NCBI GenBank assembly: GCA_019695575.1
Contig: JADNSB010000013.1
Span: 186,001 to 250,000 of the forward strand
DNA length: 64,000 bases
Origin: Angomonas ambiguus
Taxonomy: Eukaryota > Euglenozoa > Kinetoplastea > Trypanosomatida > Trypanosomatidae
Direction: 5' to 3'
Shown: piece after piece, positions 19,019-27,975 of the stretch
Numbering within the stretch: the stretch's first letter is position 1
How the letters are laid out: each line of letters starts with the position of its first letter
Position numbers and translations under genes: made by a program
Notes under the pieces: model-generated
Databases searched by the model: none
What the model was told of the DNA's origin: nothing
Seen by the model: the letters and a program-made list of their open reading frames with translations, nothing else

Positions 19019-20407
19019 TCAGGAAACTTTTTTACTGTGCGTAGAGAAGATGCGTGGGAAGCTAGAGGCTTGTTTCGCGGTCGGCGACAGCGCTGGGACT
19101 TTGCCCACGAGCGGCGACCCGTCCCTCCCCACACACTCCCTCCCCGTCCGCTTCTCTCCCCCAAGCGCGATGGGATTAAAGACCCTAAATAGCTTGCTAC
19201 CCTTCTCCAGTCGGGACTCGTTACTAGGGACCCGGGAGCCGAACAAGAGTCGACCCAGGGTTCGGAGTGAGACACTGCTGCGGAAGTTCTCGTACCAGTC
19301 GCGAATAGCTTTTCGACGACGGGAAGGGATCAACATGCGTAGTCCGTATATCGCCATGGATAGGGCGAGCTCGGTGTAGATGCACACAATAATAACAGGG
19401 CGGACCCAAATTAACGTCGTCACCTCCAACACAAACGTCAAGATAGAATCCCAGTAAGAGTCTTTGGCGGAGAAGTCAATTTCCGGTCGTAGTAGTAGAT
19501 CCCCCATAGTCCCACTCAGGAGGCCGTCGGTCACTAAGTAGTCAATCATATCGTTATACCCCATCCAAAACAAATTGTTGTATTTTTCTTTATTAGGCGG
19601 ATAAAAGGCCCACCACGACGGTACAAACGTACGGGGCCTCACCGAAGTATCTTGAAAGTACATGCCAGAGACGGTGATGCTCTGAGGGTCGTTCATGTAC
19701 GGGGTGAAGTTGGTGAAACCACCGTCCACCACCCAATCTCCGGTGTGGCGCATTTTAAAGGGAAGACCCACCAGCGGTACCATACAACACGAGGCAACAA
19801 TCACCTCTTCCAGTAGGGAGTAGCTGTCAAAAGAGTTGAACACTTTTCGATTCATTTTGGGAAGGGTGGTCACGTTAATTTCTAAGCACCCACTGGTCAT
19901 TTTTTGACGAATCGCCTCATCGGTGTCGATACGGCGAAGATTTTCACCAAATCGATCAATCGCACTCAGCAGATACTCTTTCATGGAGAACATATTCCCA
20001 ATAGAACTTCTAAAATGTGCCGCGGAGGCTAAACAGAATTCTCGAATCGCATCGTAGTCGTGTTGACCAGAGACTAACGTGGAGGCCGCCAGGGCCCCCG
20101 CACTGCTCCCCGCGAAACGGATCCTCACCCCATCCGCCTCTAGGCGAGCGAGTACGCCAGACTCCACTAAGGCGTGGGCAGCCCCAAAAAAGTACATCTG
20201 AAACCAACCCCCGCACGAGAAACTAAAGGTTAAATCAAAATCGCCTTCGGTGGAGGCGTTGGACAGGCGGGAGGAGAGAGGACTGCGTGGTATAGAAGGA
20301 CCTCTCTGTGGTTCCTCAGAGTTGGCAGTGGTAGAAAAAAAGGATTGGTCTGTGTCTTCATATTGTTCCGACACCGTTTCGTTATGGTTTAAAGTAGAAG
20401 TGTTCAT
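19019..20407 (-). CDS. Patatin-like phospholipase
   Basis: A 462-aa lipid acyl hydrolase. The patatin elements are in order: a Gly-rich oxyanion region (FSCGGWFQMYFFGAAHAL), the nucleophile elbow GSSAG, and the catalytic Asp in VVDGGFTNFTP. The strand VASCCMVPLVGLPF before DGG fits PNPLA-type lipases. A hydrophobic segment near the C-terminus (SILTFVLEVTTLIWVRPVIIVCIYTELALS) may anchor it to a membrane. The frame is open to 20473. Between 20473 and 20407 the mRNA sense has a C9 pyrimidine run and then TATATAG, a likely splice acceptor, so the start at 20407 (MNTSTLNHNE) is preferred. Substrate unknown. Confidence 0.87.
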   Translation of the reverse strand: MNTSTLNHNETVSEQYEDTDQSFFSTTANSEEPQRGPSIPRSPLSSRLSNASTEGDFDLTFSFSCGGWFQMYFFGAAHALVESGVLARLEADGVRIRFAGSSAGALAASTLVSGQHDYDAIREFCLASAAHFRSSIGNMFSMKEYLLSAIDRFGENLRRIDTDEAIRQKMTSGCLEINVTTLPKMNRKVFNSFDSYSLLEEVIVASCCMVPLVGLPFKMRHTGDWVVDGGFTNFTPYMNDPQSITVSGMYFQDTSVRPRTFVPSWWAFYPPNKEKYNNLFWMGYNDMIDYLVTDGLLSGTMGDLLLRPEIDFSAKDSYWDSILTFVLEVTTLIWVRPVIIVCIYTELALSMAIYGLRMLIPSRRRKAIRDWYENFRSSVSLRTLGRLLFGSRVPSNESRLEKGSKLFRVFNPIALGGEKRTGRECVGRDGSPLVGKVPALSPTAKQASSFPRIFSTHSKKVS

Positions 20408-20976
20408 ATAAGGAGCTATATACGAAAAGTGTAATTCCAAAGAAGGGGGGGGGGAAGTGACATAGAACGACAAGTTAAAGAGTTTTATTCCACATATTTT
20501 ATGATTATTATTTTTTTTTTTGCGGATTGGTGGAATAATACAGTACTCACGATACGTATTTTCATTATTGTTTTCAAAGAATAAATATTATTTTTCCTTT
20601 AAAAAAAATTAGTATAGAGAGTTAATATTCTTTTTTTTTTTACAATATTATTAGTGTTTCTACTGGTGTCTCGTGAGGCAAAGAAGTTTTTACAGAACCC
20701 CATTGTTGTGTATGCTCACTTTTTCTTTTTTTTTGTTTACATCTACTTTAGGATAGTGATGAACCAACACCGTACTCTTCAAGCAAACACAAGTTGTGTA
20801 GTTTATTTTTACTTCTACCAAAATAATAAACAGAATACTTAGAGAATAAATGTTCAAAAAAAAAAAAGTATATGAGATAGTGTGGATCTTCCCCACTGCT
20901 TCTCTAATCTCTACACACTATATATGATGAGAATTAAGCTGTTCTTCAACACACCTTGTGTAAGAGTAGTGTCGCA
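20408..20976. other. Intergenic region, no gene seen
   Basis: 569 bp of AT-rich sequence with several T-runs on the plus strand near 20510, 20590-20640 and 20725. It holds the 3'UTR of the L3-PDZ fusion gene and the splice region of the patatin-like gene. No RNA gene was recognised. Confidence 0.55.
20418..20456 (-). promoter_or_regulatory. Candidate spliced-leader acceptor for the patatin-like gene
   Basis: In the mRNA sense a run of nine C and a TTCTTTGG stretch is followed by CTTTTCGTATATAG, with the AG lying a few bases upstream of the ATG at 20407. It falls inside the longer open frame and so bears on the start choice. Inferred from the general pyrimidine-tract/AG rule. Confidence 0.45.
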
Positions 20977-22803
20977 TTACTTCATCGCAGACTTGACCTC
21001 ATCCTCCGTCCACGTCTTCTTCAGGCGGTCGCTTTGCGCCACAGTGTGGGCATCGCGGTCGAAATAGTAGGGCTTGCCAGCATACGTCTTGTCCGCCGTC
21101 ATCACCCACACGGAGGCAGTGTACTCCTTTCCGCGCTCGTCACGGAGAACGAAGGGGGTGATGTGACCCGGCTTGCAGTTGTTCATGATCATATCGCGTA
21201 CTTCATTGATACCCTTGACTTTCTTTCCAGCAACCGAAATCAATTCGTGATCGATACTCACACCGACCTGGGCAGCAGGTCCCTCCATGAACACCCCATC
21301 CACCACCAAGGAGCCCTCCTTAATGTTATCGGACAAGGAGAAGCCGATAAAGGGGGGGACCTTTTCCTCGACAGGAGGTGCGACGAAGGTGGACATCAGC
21401 TTCTTGTACTTGTCGTCATACTTCTCAGCGGCCTTCTTGATATCAGTCTCGGCCTGCTTGCTTACGCTAGCTTCACGAGGCGCAGAGGGAGTGGGAGCGG
21501 GAGCGGAACGGGCAGCGGCGGGTGCAGCAGAAGCGCGGTCCGGGGCGGGAGACTTCTTCGTCCCCTTGCGCTCGGCCACCTTGGCAAGACGCTCCTTGCG
21601 CAGGCGCTCCTCGCGGCGGATGCGGTCCTTCTTGAGGGGACCATACCACTGGCTCTTCTCCTTCTTGGTCTGGAAGCGACCGTGACCCATCTTAGAGCTG
21701 GTATCGATGAACTTGAGCACGATCTTCTCCTTGAGCAGACGAGAGGTCTGGGGAGCCATGGGGCGGCGGAGGGTGATCACGCGGCGGCGGGGACCCGCGA
21801 CGGAACCCTTCAGCATGACGTAGTCGTTGCGCACCGTACCGTAGCCGACGAAGCCACCGAGAGGGGTGATCGTCTTGGCGGTGAGGTCGTACGTCGTCGT
21901 GGCCTGGTTGGGCTCGACAGCAACGCTGCGGCCGATCTGGTAGATCTTCTTGTTCAGATGAGTACGGTGGTGGTAACCCTTCTGACCAGCGCGAGCCACA
22001 CTGTACATGACACGGGAAGGATGCCACGCACCGATGCAAGCCACCTTGCGCAGACCACGGTGGGTCTTGCGGGGAAGGCAGGCAACGCCCCAGCGCTTCA
22101 CCACACCCTCAGTACCGTGACCCTTGGTTACAGCGCACACGTCGCACGCCTCGGACTGCTGGAACACGGTGTCCACGCGCACCTCCTTCTCCAGGAGGGA
22201 CTTGGCGAGCTCAATCTTGGCGGGGATGTCACCGCCGTTGATCTGGATCTCCTGGATGTGGGCCTTCTTCACACCAACGCGGTTGTTGCGAAGCTTGCGG
22301 AGCTGGGTGTGCGCAATCACGCGGATGACGGTCGCCTTCTTGGTGAAAGCGGTGTAGGTGCGAGCCTCCGCAACCTTGCCCTCCTTGGTGCCAGCGAACT
22401 GCTTCTGCTTGGTGAAAGCGAGCTGAGCGGACTTCTTCCAGTTCTTGTAGTAGCGGCGGCGGAACTCGGCGCTCGTGTGGCGGGCCCAGACGGTGCCAAT
22501 GGTCTTGAGACCAACAGGGGTTTCCCTGTAGCCCACAATACCAACCACCACCATGGGGGGAGCCTCAAGGATGGTGACGGGCTCGACGACCTCCTTCTTG
22601 TTCACCTTGGAACCAGGGCGGTCCACATCGCGGACAATGTGGGTCATACCAGCCTTGAACACCATGAAGCTGGTGAGGTGGGGCTTGTCGCTGGCGTTGT
22701 CCTTGGGGAACGCGCGGGCACGGCCGCGGAGCTGGCGGGAGCGCTTGCGGGGGAGAAACCCGAGATGCCCGTGGCGGGGGTGCTCAAATTTGCAGTGAGA
22801 CAT
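20977..22803 (-). CDS. RPL3: Ribosomal protein uL3 fused to a PDZ-like C-terminal domain
   Basis: A 608-aa protein. Residues 1-413 are identical to the two neighbouring L3 copies, starting [15 protein letters not shown]. The ordinary copies then end in AKK and stop; this copy reads GTKKSPAPD and continues for 195 residues. The extension has an Ala/Pro/Ser linker (about 420-445), a charged helix (446-470) and a PDZ-like domain (about 483-567) with [26 protein letters not shown] and INEVRDMI, followed by a 40-residue tail. No pyrimidine tract precedes the first Met inside the extension (LMSTF), so a separate mRNA for the tail is unlikely. Codon use is GC-ending throughout, as in L3. Whether the fusion enters ribosomes is unknown. 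Confidence 0.88.
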   Translation of the reverse strand: MSHCKFEHPRHGHLGFLPRKRSRQLRGRARAFPKDNASDKPHLTSFMVFKAGMTHIVRDVDRPGSKVNKKEVVEPVTILEAPPMVVVGIVGYRETPVGLKTIGTVWARHTSAEFRRRYYKNWKKSAQLAFTKQKQFAGTKEGKVAEARTYTAFTKKATVIRVIAHTQLRKLRNNRVGVKKAHIQEIQINGGDIPAKIELAKSLLEKEVRVDTVFQQSEACDVCAVTKGHGTEGVVKRWGVACLPRKTHRGLRKVACIGAWHPSRVMYSVARAGQKGYHHRTHLNKKIYQIGRSVAVEPNQATTTYDLTAKTITPLGGFVGYGTVRNDYVMLKGSVAGPRRRVITLRRPMAPQTSRLLKEKIVLKFIDTSSKMGHGRFQTKKEKSQWYGPLKKDRIRREERLRKERLAKVAERKGTKKSPAPDRASAAPAAARSAPAPTPSAPREASVSKQAETDIKKAAEKYDDKYKKLMSTFVAPPVEEKVPPFIGFSLSDNIKEGSLVVDGVFMEGPAAQVGVSIDHELISVAGKKVKGINEVRDMIMNNCKPGHITPFVLRDERGKEYTASVWVMTADKTYAGKPYYFDRDAHTVAQSDRLKKTWTEDEVKSAMK

Positions 22804-22833
22804 GACGAAAAAGAAAGTGTGATACGCGAAATG

Positions 22834-22835
22834 CT
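22834..22835 (-). promoter_or_regulatory. Candidate spliced-leader acceptor AG, fused L3 copy
   Basis: In the mRNA sense a tract CTTTCTCTCCCTTTCTCC and TTTTCCTCTGCAG ends in AG here, 30 bases upstream of the ATG. The same site recurs at 24323-24324 and 25812-25813. Typical of trypanosomatid trans-splice acceptors. Confidence 0.7.
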
Positions 22836-23041
22836 GCAGAGGAAAACATAAAGTGGAGAAAGGGAGAGAAAGAGGATAGGGATCACACAAAGGAGAAACA
22901 CCACACAAAAAATGATAATGAGAACCAACGAATGACAGAAAAGGAAGAAAATAGTTTAAAATCAATTTATAGTGAAGGAAATTAATTAAATCACATTAAG
23001 CTATCACACAGTGACGTGCAGTAGTGTCACACTGAAACACA

Positions 23042-24292
23042 TTACTTCTTGGCCTTGCGCTCGGCCACCTTGGCAAGACGCTCCTTGCGCAGGCGCTCCT
23101 CGCGGCGGATGCGGTCCTTCTTGAGGGGACCATACCACTGGCTCTTCTCCTTCTTGGTCTGGAAGCGACCGTGACCCATCTTAGAGCTGGTATCGATGAA
23201 CTTGAGCACGATCTTCTCCTTGAGCAGACGAGAGGTCTGGGGAGCCATGGGGCGGCGGAGGGTGATCACGCGGCGGCGGGGACCCGCGACGGAACCCTTC
23301 AGCATGACGTAGTCGTTGCGCACCGTACCGTAGCCGACGAAGCCACCGAGAGGGGTGATCGTCTTGGCGGTGAGGTCGTACGTCGTCGTGGCCTGGTTGG
23401 GCTCGACAGCAACGCTGCGGCCGATCTGGTAGATCTTCTTGTTCAGATGAGTACGGTGGTGGTAACCCTTCTGACCAGCGCGAGCCACACTGTACATGAC
23501 ACGGGAAGGATGCCACGCACCGATGCAAGCCACCTTGCGCAGACCACGGTGGGTCTTGCGGGGAAGGCAGGCAACGCCCCAGCGCTTCACCACACCCTCA
23601 GTACCGTGACCCTTGGTTACAGCGCACACGTCGCACGCCTCGGACTGCTGGAACACGGTGTCCACGCGCACCTCCTTCTCCAGGAGGGACTTGGCGAGCT
23701 CAATCTTGGCGGGGATGTCACCGCCGTTGATCTGGATCTCCTGGATGTGGGCCTTCTTCACACCAACGCGGTTGTTGCGAAGCTTGCGGAGCTGGGTGTG
23801 CGCAATCACGCGGATGACGGTCGCCTTCTTGGTGAAAGCGGTGTAGGTGCGAGCCTCCGCAACCTTGCCCTCCTTGGTGCCAGCGAACTGCTTCTGCTTG
23901 GTGAAAGCGAGCTGAGCGGACTTCTTCCAGTTCTTGTAGTAGCGGCGGCGGAACTCGGCGCTCGTGTGGCGGGCCCAGACGGTGCCAATGGTCTTGAGAC
24001 CAACAGGGGTTTCCCTGTAGCCCACAATACCAACCACCACCATGGGGGGAGCCTCAAGGATGGTGACGGGCTCGACGACCTCCTTCTTGTTCACCTTGGA
24101 ACCAGGGCGGTCCACATCGCGGACAATGTGGGTCATACCAGCCTTGAACACCATGAAGCTGGTGAGGTGGGGCTTGTCGCTGGCGTTGTCCTTGGGGAAC
24201 GCGCGGGCACGGCCGCGGAGCTGGCGGGAGCGCTTGCGGGGGAGAAACCCGAGATGCCCGTGGCGGGGGTGCTCAAATTTGCAGTGAGACAT
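23042..24292 (-). CDS. RPL3: 60S ribosomal protein uL3, array copy 2
   Basis: A 416-aa large-subunit ribosomal protein of the peptidyl-transferase region. The N-terminus [20 protein letters not shown] and the body ([20 protein letters not shown], then [12 protein letters not shown], then [19 protein letters not shown]) read as near-textbook trypanosomatid L3. WHPSRV corresponds to the WHP motif at the base of the L3 central extension, whose His is hydroxylated in other eukaryotes. The stop is after ERKAKK. An upstream in-frame extension exists but is 5'UTR: the acceptor at 24323 lies inside it. Confidence 0.97.
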   Translation of the reverse strand: MSHCKFEHPRHGHLGFLPRKRSRQLRGRARAFPKDNASDKPHLTSFMVFKAGMTHIVRDVDRPGSKVNKKEVVEPVTILEAPPMVVVGIVGYRETPVGLKTIGTVWARHTSAEFRRRYYKNWKKSAQLAFTKQKQFAGTKEGKVAEARTYTAFTKKATVIRVIAHTQLRKLRNNRVGVKKAHIQEIQINGGDIPAKIELAKSLLEKEVRVDTVFQQSEACDVCAVTKGHGTEGVVKRWGVACLPRKTHRGLRKVACIGAWHPSRVMYSVARAGQKGYHHRTHLNKKIYQIGRSVAVEPNQATTTYDLTAKTITPLGGFVGYGTVRNDYVMLKGSVAGPRRRVITLRRPMAPQTSRLLKEKIVLKFIDTSSKMGHGRFQTKKEKSQWYGPLKKDRIRREERLRKERLAKVAERKAKK

Positions 24293-24322
24293 GACGAAAA
24301 AGAAAGTGTGATACGCGAAATG

Positions 24323-24324
24323 CT
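24323..24324 (-). promoter_or_regulatory. Candidate spliced-leader acceptor AG, L3 copy 2
   Basis: Same CTGCAG acceptor after a pyrimidine tract as in the other copies, 30 bases before the ATG at 24292. Confidence 0.7.
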
Positions 24325-24530
24325 GCAGAGGAAAACATAAAGTGGAGAAAGGGAGAGAAAGAGGATAGGGATCACACAAAGGAGAAACACCACACAAAAA
24401 ATGATAATGAGAACCAACGAATGACAGAAAAGGAAGAAAATAGTTTAAAATCAATTTATAGTGAAGGAAATTAATTAAATCACATTAAGCTATCACACAG
24501 TGACGTGCAGTAGTGTCACACTGAAACACA

Positions 24531-25781
24531 TTACTTCTTGGCCTTGCGCTCGGCCACCTTGGCAAGACGCTCCTTGCGCAGGCGCTCCTCGCGGCGGATG
24601 CGGTCCTTCTTGAGGGGACCATACCACTGGCTCTTCTCCTTCTTGGTCTGGAAGCGACCGTGACCCATCTTAGAGCTGGTATCGATGAACTTGAGCACGA
24701 TCTTCTCCTTGAGCAGACGAGAGGTCTGGGGAGCCATGGGGCGGCGGAGGGTGATCACGCGGCGGCGGGGACCCGCGACGGAACCCTTCAGCATGACGTA
24801 GTCGTTGCGCACCGTACCGTAGCCGACGAAGCCACCGAGAGGGGTGATCGTCTTGGCGGTGAGGTCGTACGTCGTCGTGGCCTGGTTGGGCTCGACAGCA
24901 ACGCTGCGGCCGATCTGGTAGATCTTCTTGTTCAGATGAGTACGGTGGTGGTAACCCTTCTGACCAGCGCGAGCCACACTGTACATGACACGGGAAGGAT
25001 GCCACGCACCGATGCAAGCCACCTTGCGCAGACCACGGTGGGTCTTGCGGGGAAGGCAGGCAACGCCCCAGCGCTTCACCACACCCTCAGTACCGTGACC
25101 CTTGGTTACAGCGCACACGTCGCACGCCTCGGACTGCTGGAACACGGTGTCCACGCGCACCTCCTTCTCCAGGAGGGACTTGGCGAGCTCAATCTTGGCG
25201 GGGATGTCACCGCCGTTGATCTGGATCTCCTGGATGTGGGCCTTCTTCACACCAACGCGGTTGTTGCGAAGCTTGCGGAGCTGGGTGTGCGCAATCACGC
25301 GGATGACGGTCGCCTTCTTGGTGAAAGCGGTGTAGGTGCGAGCCTCCGCAACCTTGCCCTCCTTGGTGCCAGCGAACTGCTTCTGCTTGGTGAAAGCGAG
25401 CTGAGCGGACTTCTTCCAGTTCTTGTAGTAGCGGCGGCGGAACTCGGCGCTCGTGTGGCGGGCCCAGACGGTGCCAATGGTCTTGAGACCAACAGGGGTT
25501 TCCCTGTAGCCCACAATACCAACCACCACCATGGGGGGAGCCTCAAGGATGGTGACGGGCTCGACGACCTCCTTCTTGTTCACCTTGGAACCAGGGCGGT
25601 CCACATCGCGGACAATGTGGGTCATACCAGCCTTGAACACCATGAAGCTGGTGAGGTGGGGCTTGTCGCTGGCGTTGTCCTTGGGGAACGCGCGGGCACG
25701 GCCGCGGAGCTGGCGGGAGCGCTTGCGGGGGAGAAACCCGAGATGCCCGTGGCGGGGGTGCTCAAATTTGCAGTGAGACAT
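24531..25781 (-). CDS. RPL3: 60S ribosomal protein uL3, array copy 1 (first transcribed)
   Basis: A 416-aa protein identical by eye to copy 2. It is the first unit of the array in the direction of transcription; its upstream flank diverges from the other copies at about 25850, so its 5'UTR is shared only for the proximal 70 bases. The acceptor CTGCAG at 25812-25813 is kept. Codons are strongly GC-ending, as expected for a highly expressed gene. Confidence 0.97.
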   Translation of the reverse strand: MSHCKFEHPRHGHLGFLPRKRSRQLRGRARAFPKDNASDKPHLTSFMVFKAGMTHIVRDVDRPGSKVNKKEVVEPVTILEAPPMVVVGIVGYRETPVGLKTIGTVWARHTSAEFRRRYYKNWKKSAQLAFTKQKQFAGTKEGKVAEARTYTAFTKKATVIRVIAHTQLRKLRNNRVGVKKAHIQEIQINGGDIPAKIELAKSLLEKEVRVDTVFQQSEACDVCAVTKGHGTEGVVKRWGVACLPRKTHRGLRKVACIGAWHPSRVMYSVARAGQKGYHHRTHLNKKIYQIGRSVAVEPNQATTTYDLTAKTITPLGGFVGYGTVRNDYVMLKGSVAGPRRRVITLRRPMAPQTSRLLKEKIVLKFIDTSSKMGHGRFQTKKEKSQWYGPLKKDRIRREERLRKERLAKVAERKAKK

Positions 25782-25811
25782 GACGAAAAAGAAAGTGTGA
25801 TACGCGAAATG

Positions 25812-25813
25812 CT
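25812..25813 (-). promoter_or_regulatory. Candidate spliced-leader acceptor AG, first L3 copy
   Basis: CTGCAG after TTTTCCT in the mRNA sense, 30 bases upstream of the ATG at 25781; part of the sequence shared with the other copies. Confidence 0.7.
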
Positions 25814-26044
25814 GCAGAGGAAAACATAAAGTGGAGAAAGGGAGAGAAAGGAAGAGAAAGTATAGGAGTCGCGTCGTAGAGAAGAAAAACTAAGAATCGA
25901 AACATACAGAAAACTAGTGAGATGTGGTTGTTGTTGTTTATCTTTGTAAAATAGATACTGTGGAACACATAAAGACTCAATTTTATCCCTTTTTTTTTTT
26001 AGTAGAAACTAATGTCTGTGTTGAAGTGGTGGACTGAAATGCAT

Positions 26045-26398
26045 TTACTTTTTGCCCTTTGTTGGAAACGGTGAACCGCCTATAGGAAAATCCACTTTAC
26101 GCGATATGGCAGCCTTGGTCATAAATGGACCACGTACCTTGGTTTCTTTAAAGAGAACATATCGCTGGAGAATCGGGTCCCAGTAGGTTACTTGGAGTTT
26201 TCTACCAGTGGCGTCAAGACGCTCGGATTCGGTTTTGATGTATCCTTCGATATGACCGGTGTTTGCCTCGCTACGGAGGGCGACTTGGTTGTTTCTGATT
26301 TTTCTGGGTACCACTTTTGGGATAAAACCAACCATGCGCTTCTTTAGGCGCGTTTTATACTGACCGTGACCCAGTAAGGTAAGTGTACTACGAAGCAT
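26045..26398 (-). CDS. Mitochondrial ribosomal protein bL33m-like
   Basis: A 117-aa basic protein. Residues about 43-88 follow the bacterial L33 pattern: ANTGHIEGYIKTE, then KLQVTYWDPILQRYVLFKETKVRG, which parallels the TGHxYxTxKN ... KLExxKFDPxxxxHVxYKExK signature of bL33. The Cys zinc ligands of some bL33 proteins are absent, as in many mitochondrial forms. The N-terminus (MLRSTLTLLGHGQYKTRLKKRMVGF) is basic and fits mitochondrial import. It has about 40 extra residues before and 30 after the bL33 core. The role is in the mitoribosomal large subunit. Alternative: another small mitoribosomal protein with chance similarity. Confidence 0.75.
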   Translation of the reverse strand: MLRSTLTLLGHGQYKTRLKKRMVGFIPKVVPRKIRNNQVALRSEANTGHIEGYIKTESERLDATGRKLQVTYWDPILQRYVLFKETKVRGPFMTKAAISRKVDFPIGGSPFPTKGKK

Positions 26399-26647
26399 GA
26401 GGAAACTTTTCTTCTTCTTTAAAGGACAGAGAGGAGAAGAGAAGTGGAAATAAGACTAATAATAAAAAGAGTTTGGTGACCATTTGAGACAGAACGCAAC
26501 ATAACAAAGGGTGGAAAAGGAAAATGTATGGTTTTGTGATGTACAGTTCTCAGTTGCGGTTTTTTTTTTTTTTCTTATGTGTTTTTTTTTTTGTGTGTGT
26601 GGATTGCCTAATTGATAACCATGAGTGTAGATGAAGCGGAAAGAAGT

Positions 26648-27778
26648 CTAAATGCCTGATCCGTCCGCCTCTATAAACATTTTTTCTTTCTTTTGCAAGT
26701 AGCGGTTCGACTTCTGTACGATGGAAGAGTGTGGAGGTACACTATGAACCACCCAACAGTTACCACCGATGGTACTCCCAGTACCAATGGTCACGCGGCC
26801 CAGCACGACAGCATTAGCGTAGACAGTGACTCGATCCTCCAAAATGGGATGTCGTGGGAGGTCCTTAATCAATTCTCCCGTCTTCTTGTCGATGGGGAAG
26901 CTCTTCGCGCCTAGTGTTACACCTTGATACACGGAAACATAGTTGCCAATAATAGCGGTGGCCCCAATCACCACGCCCGTACCGTGATCGATGAAGAAGT
27001 GGTGTCCAATGGAGGTGTTGGGGTGGATATCAATCCCGGTGAGTCCATGCGCGATCTCGGTCAGCAGACGAGTGAGATTGGTAGGGACGCCTAGGAGGAA
27101 CAACTGGTGGGCTACTCTTTGGTGTAACATGCATCGAATACCAGGGTAGCAGAGAATGACCTCACTGGGCGAAGTAGCCGCCACATCGTTACGGAAAATC
27201 GCCTCCACATCGGTGTGCAGCAACCAACGGACGTGTGGAAGCCGCTCCACCAGAAAGTGAGTCACAATCACCTCCGCTTTATTACGGCAGCAACGAAGAA
27301 ACTCGGAGTCGACGTGGTTGCTGGACCCACCCAGCACACTGCTGTCACGAGTGGAGGGGATGTTGCCCTTACCAGGGCTCTCTGTCCCTTCGGTCACCAA
27401 AAGTGGGGAGCTGATGTTGGCCCCTGCATTCCAGTCCAACTGTGACCGCTGGGAAGTTTTGACTGGGGTGAGCGTTTTGGTCTCCTTGACCGCGTTTCGG
27501 TCACCATGTAGCACAAAGGAGTTGTAAATTTGATTCGCCAAGATATCCGCGACGTGCGTTAACACCCACTCCATCGACGCACTCCGCTCGACATAGGTCG
27601 GCATGATTTTCAGAGGCGGGTCAGAGCACTCGGGGAAGCAGACATACAAAAGGGAGTCGGCAAGCTCCATTAACACCGTTCGGCTTAGATGAGGGCTAAA
27701 CTTTGGTACGGGTCCATCGTCTACGGCGGAGGAATTTAAGTAGTTCAGAGCCTCCCGGATGCGGTCGAGTCGTTTCAT
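26648..27778 (-). CDS. Serine O-acetyltransferase
   Basis: A 376-aa enzyme making O-acetylserine from serine and acetyl-CoA, the first step of de novo cysteine synthesis. The C-terminal left-handed beta-helix is clear: DIHPNTSIGHHFFIDHGTG (catalytic His/Asp region), VVIGATAIIGNYVSVYQGVTLGAK, then VVLGRVTIGTGSTIGGN and VVHSVPPHS. An insert FPIDKKTGELIKDLPRHP in the helix is typical of the EpsC-like type rather than the E. coli CysE type. The N-terminal helical domain contains a Ser/Asn-rich insertion (about 95-150). As I recall, Leishmania and T. cruzi have this enzyme and T. brucei lacks it. Confidence 0.92.
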   Translation of the reverse strand: MKRLDRIREALNYLNSSAVDDGPVPKFSPHLSRTVLMELADSLLYVCFPECSDPPLKIMPTYVERSASMEWVLTHVADILANQIYNSFVLHGDRNAVKETKTLTPVKTSQRSQLDWNAGANISSPLLVTEGTESPGKGNIPSTRDSSVLGGSSNHVDSEFLRCCRNKAEVIVTHFLVERLPHVRWLLHTDVEAIFRNDVAATSPSEVILCYPGIRCMLHQRVAHQLFLLGVPTNLTRLLTEIAHGLTGIDIHPNTSIGHHFFIDHGTGVVIGATAIIGNYVSVYQGVTLGAKSFPIDKKTGELIKDLPRHPILEDRVTVYANAVVLGRVTIGTGSTIGGNCWVVHSVPPHSSIVQKSNRYLQKKEKMFIEADGSGI

Positions 27779-27975
27779 TCTACTACTTGGTCACTAAACT
27801 TTGAAGGAAGGAAGAGTAGGGGAGTAAGAAAAAGAAAGACAAACCGTTGAATCATAGTAGAGGAAAACAACCACAAAAAAGAGGTTCTAGTTTAAATCTG
27901 TAGAAGTCAAAAAAATTAGCAAATTAAAGGGAAAACTTGAATCTAGCACGAGCCACTAGGCCGGAAACCCCCTCT

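Larger units (their letters stand above)
21564..25850. repeat. Tandem array of about 2.9 L3 units, 1,489-bp period
   Basis: Stops, starts and splice sites of successive copies are exactly 1,489 bp apart (stops 23042 and 24531; starts 22803, 24292, 25781). The copies look identical by eye over coding sequence and the 238-bp spacer. Shared sequence ends near 21564 inside the last codons of the fused copy and near 25850 upstream of the first copy. Tandem identical ribosomal protein genes are common in trypanosomatids and are kept alike by gene conversion. Copy number may be wrong in an assembly. Confidence 0.95.

Noticed and set aside
20956-22851. Long plus-strand open frame antisense to the fused L3 gene, and its relatives at 23171-24340 and 24660-25829
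   Set aside because: They mirror GC-ending codon use of L3 on the other strand, share its repeats, and give Leu/His/Gly-rich peptides with no domain. Shadows, not genes.
22804-22965. N-terminal 54-residue extension of L3 (also at 24293-24454)
   Set aside because: It lies over the pyrimidine tract and splice acceptor and is not part of known L3.
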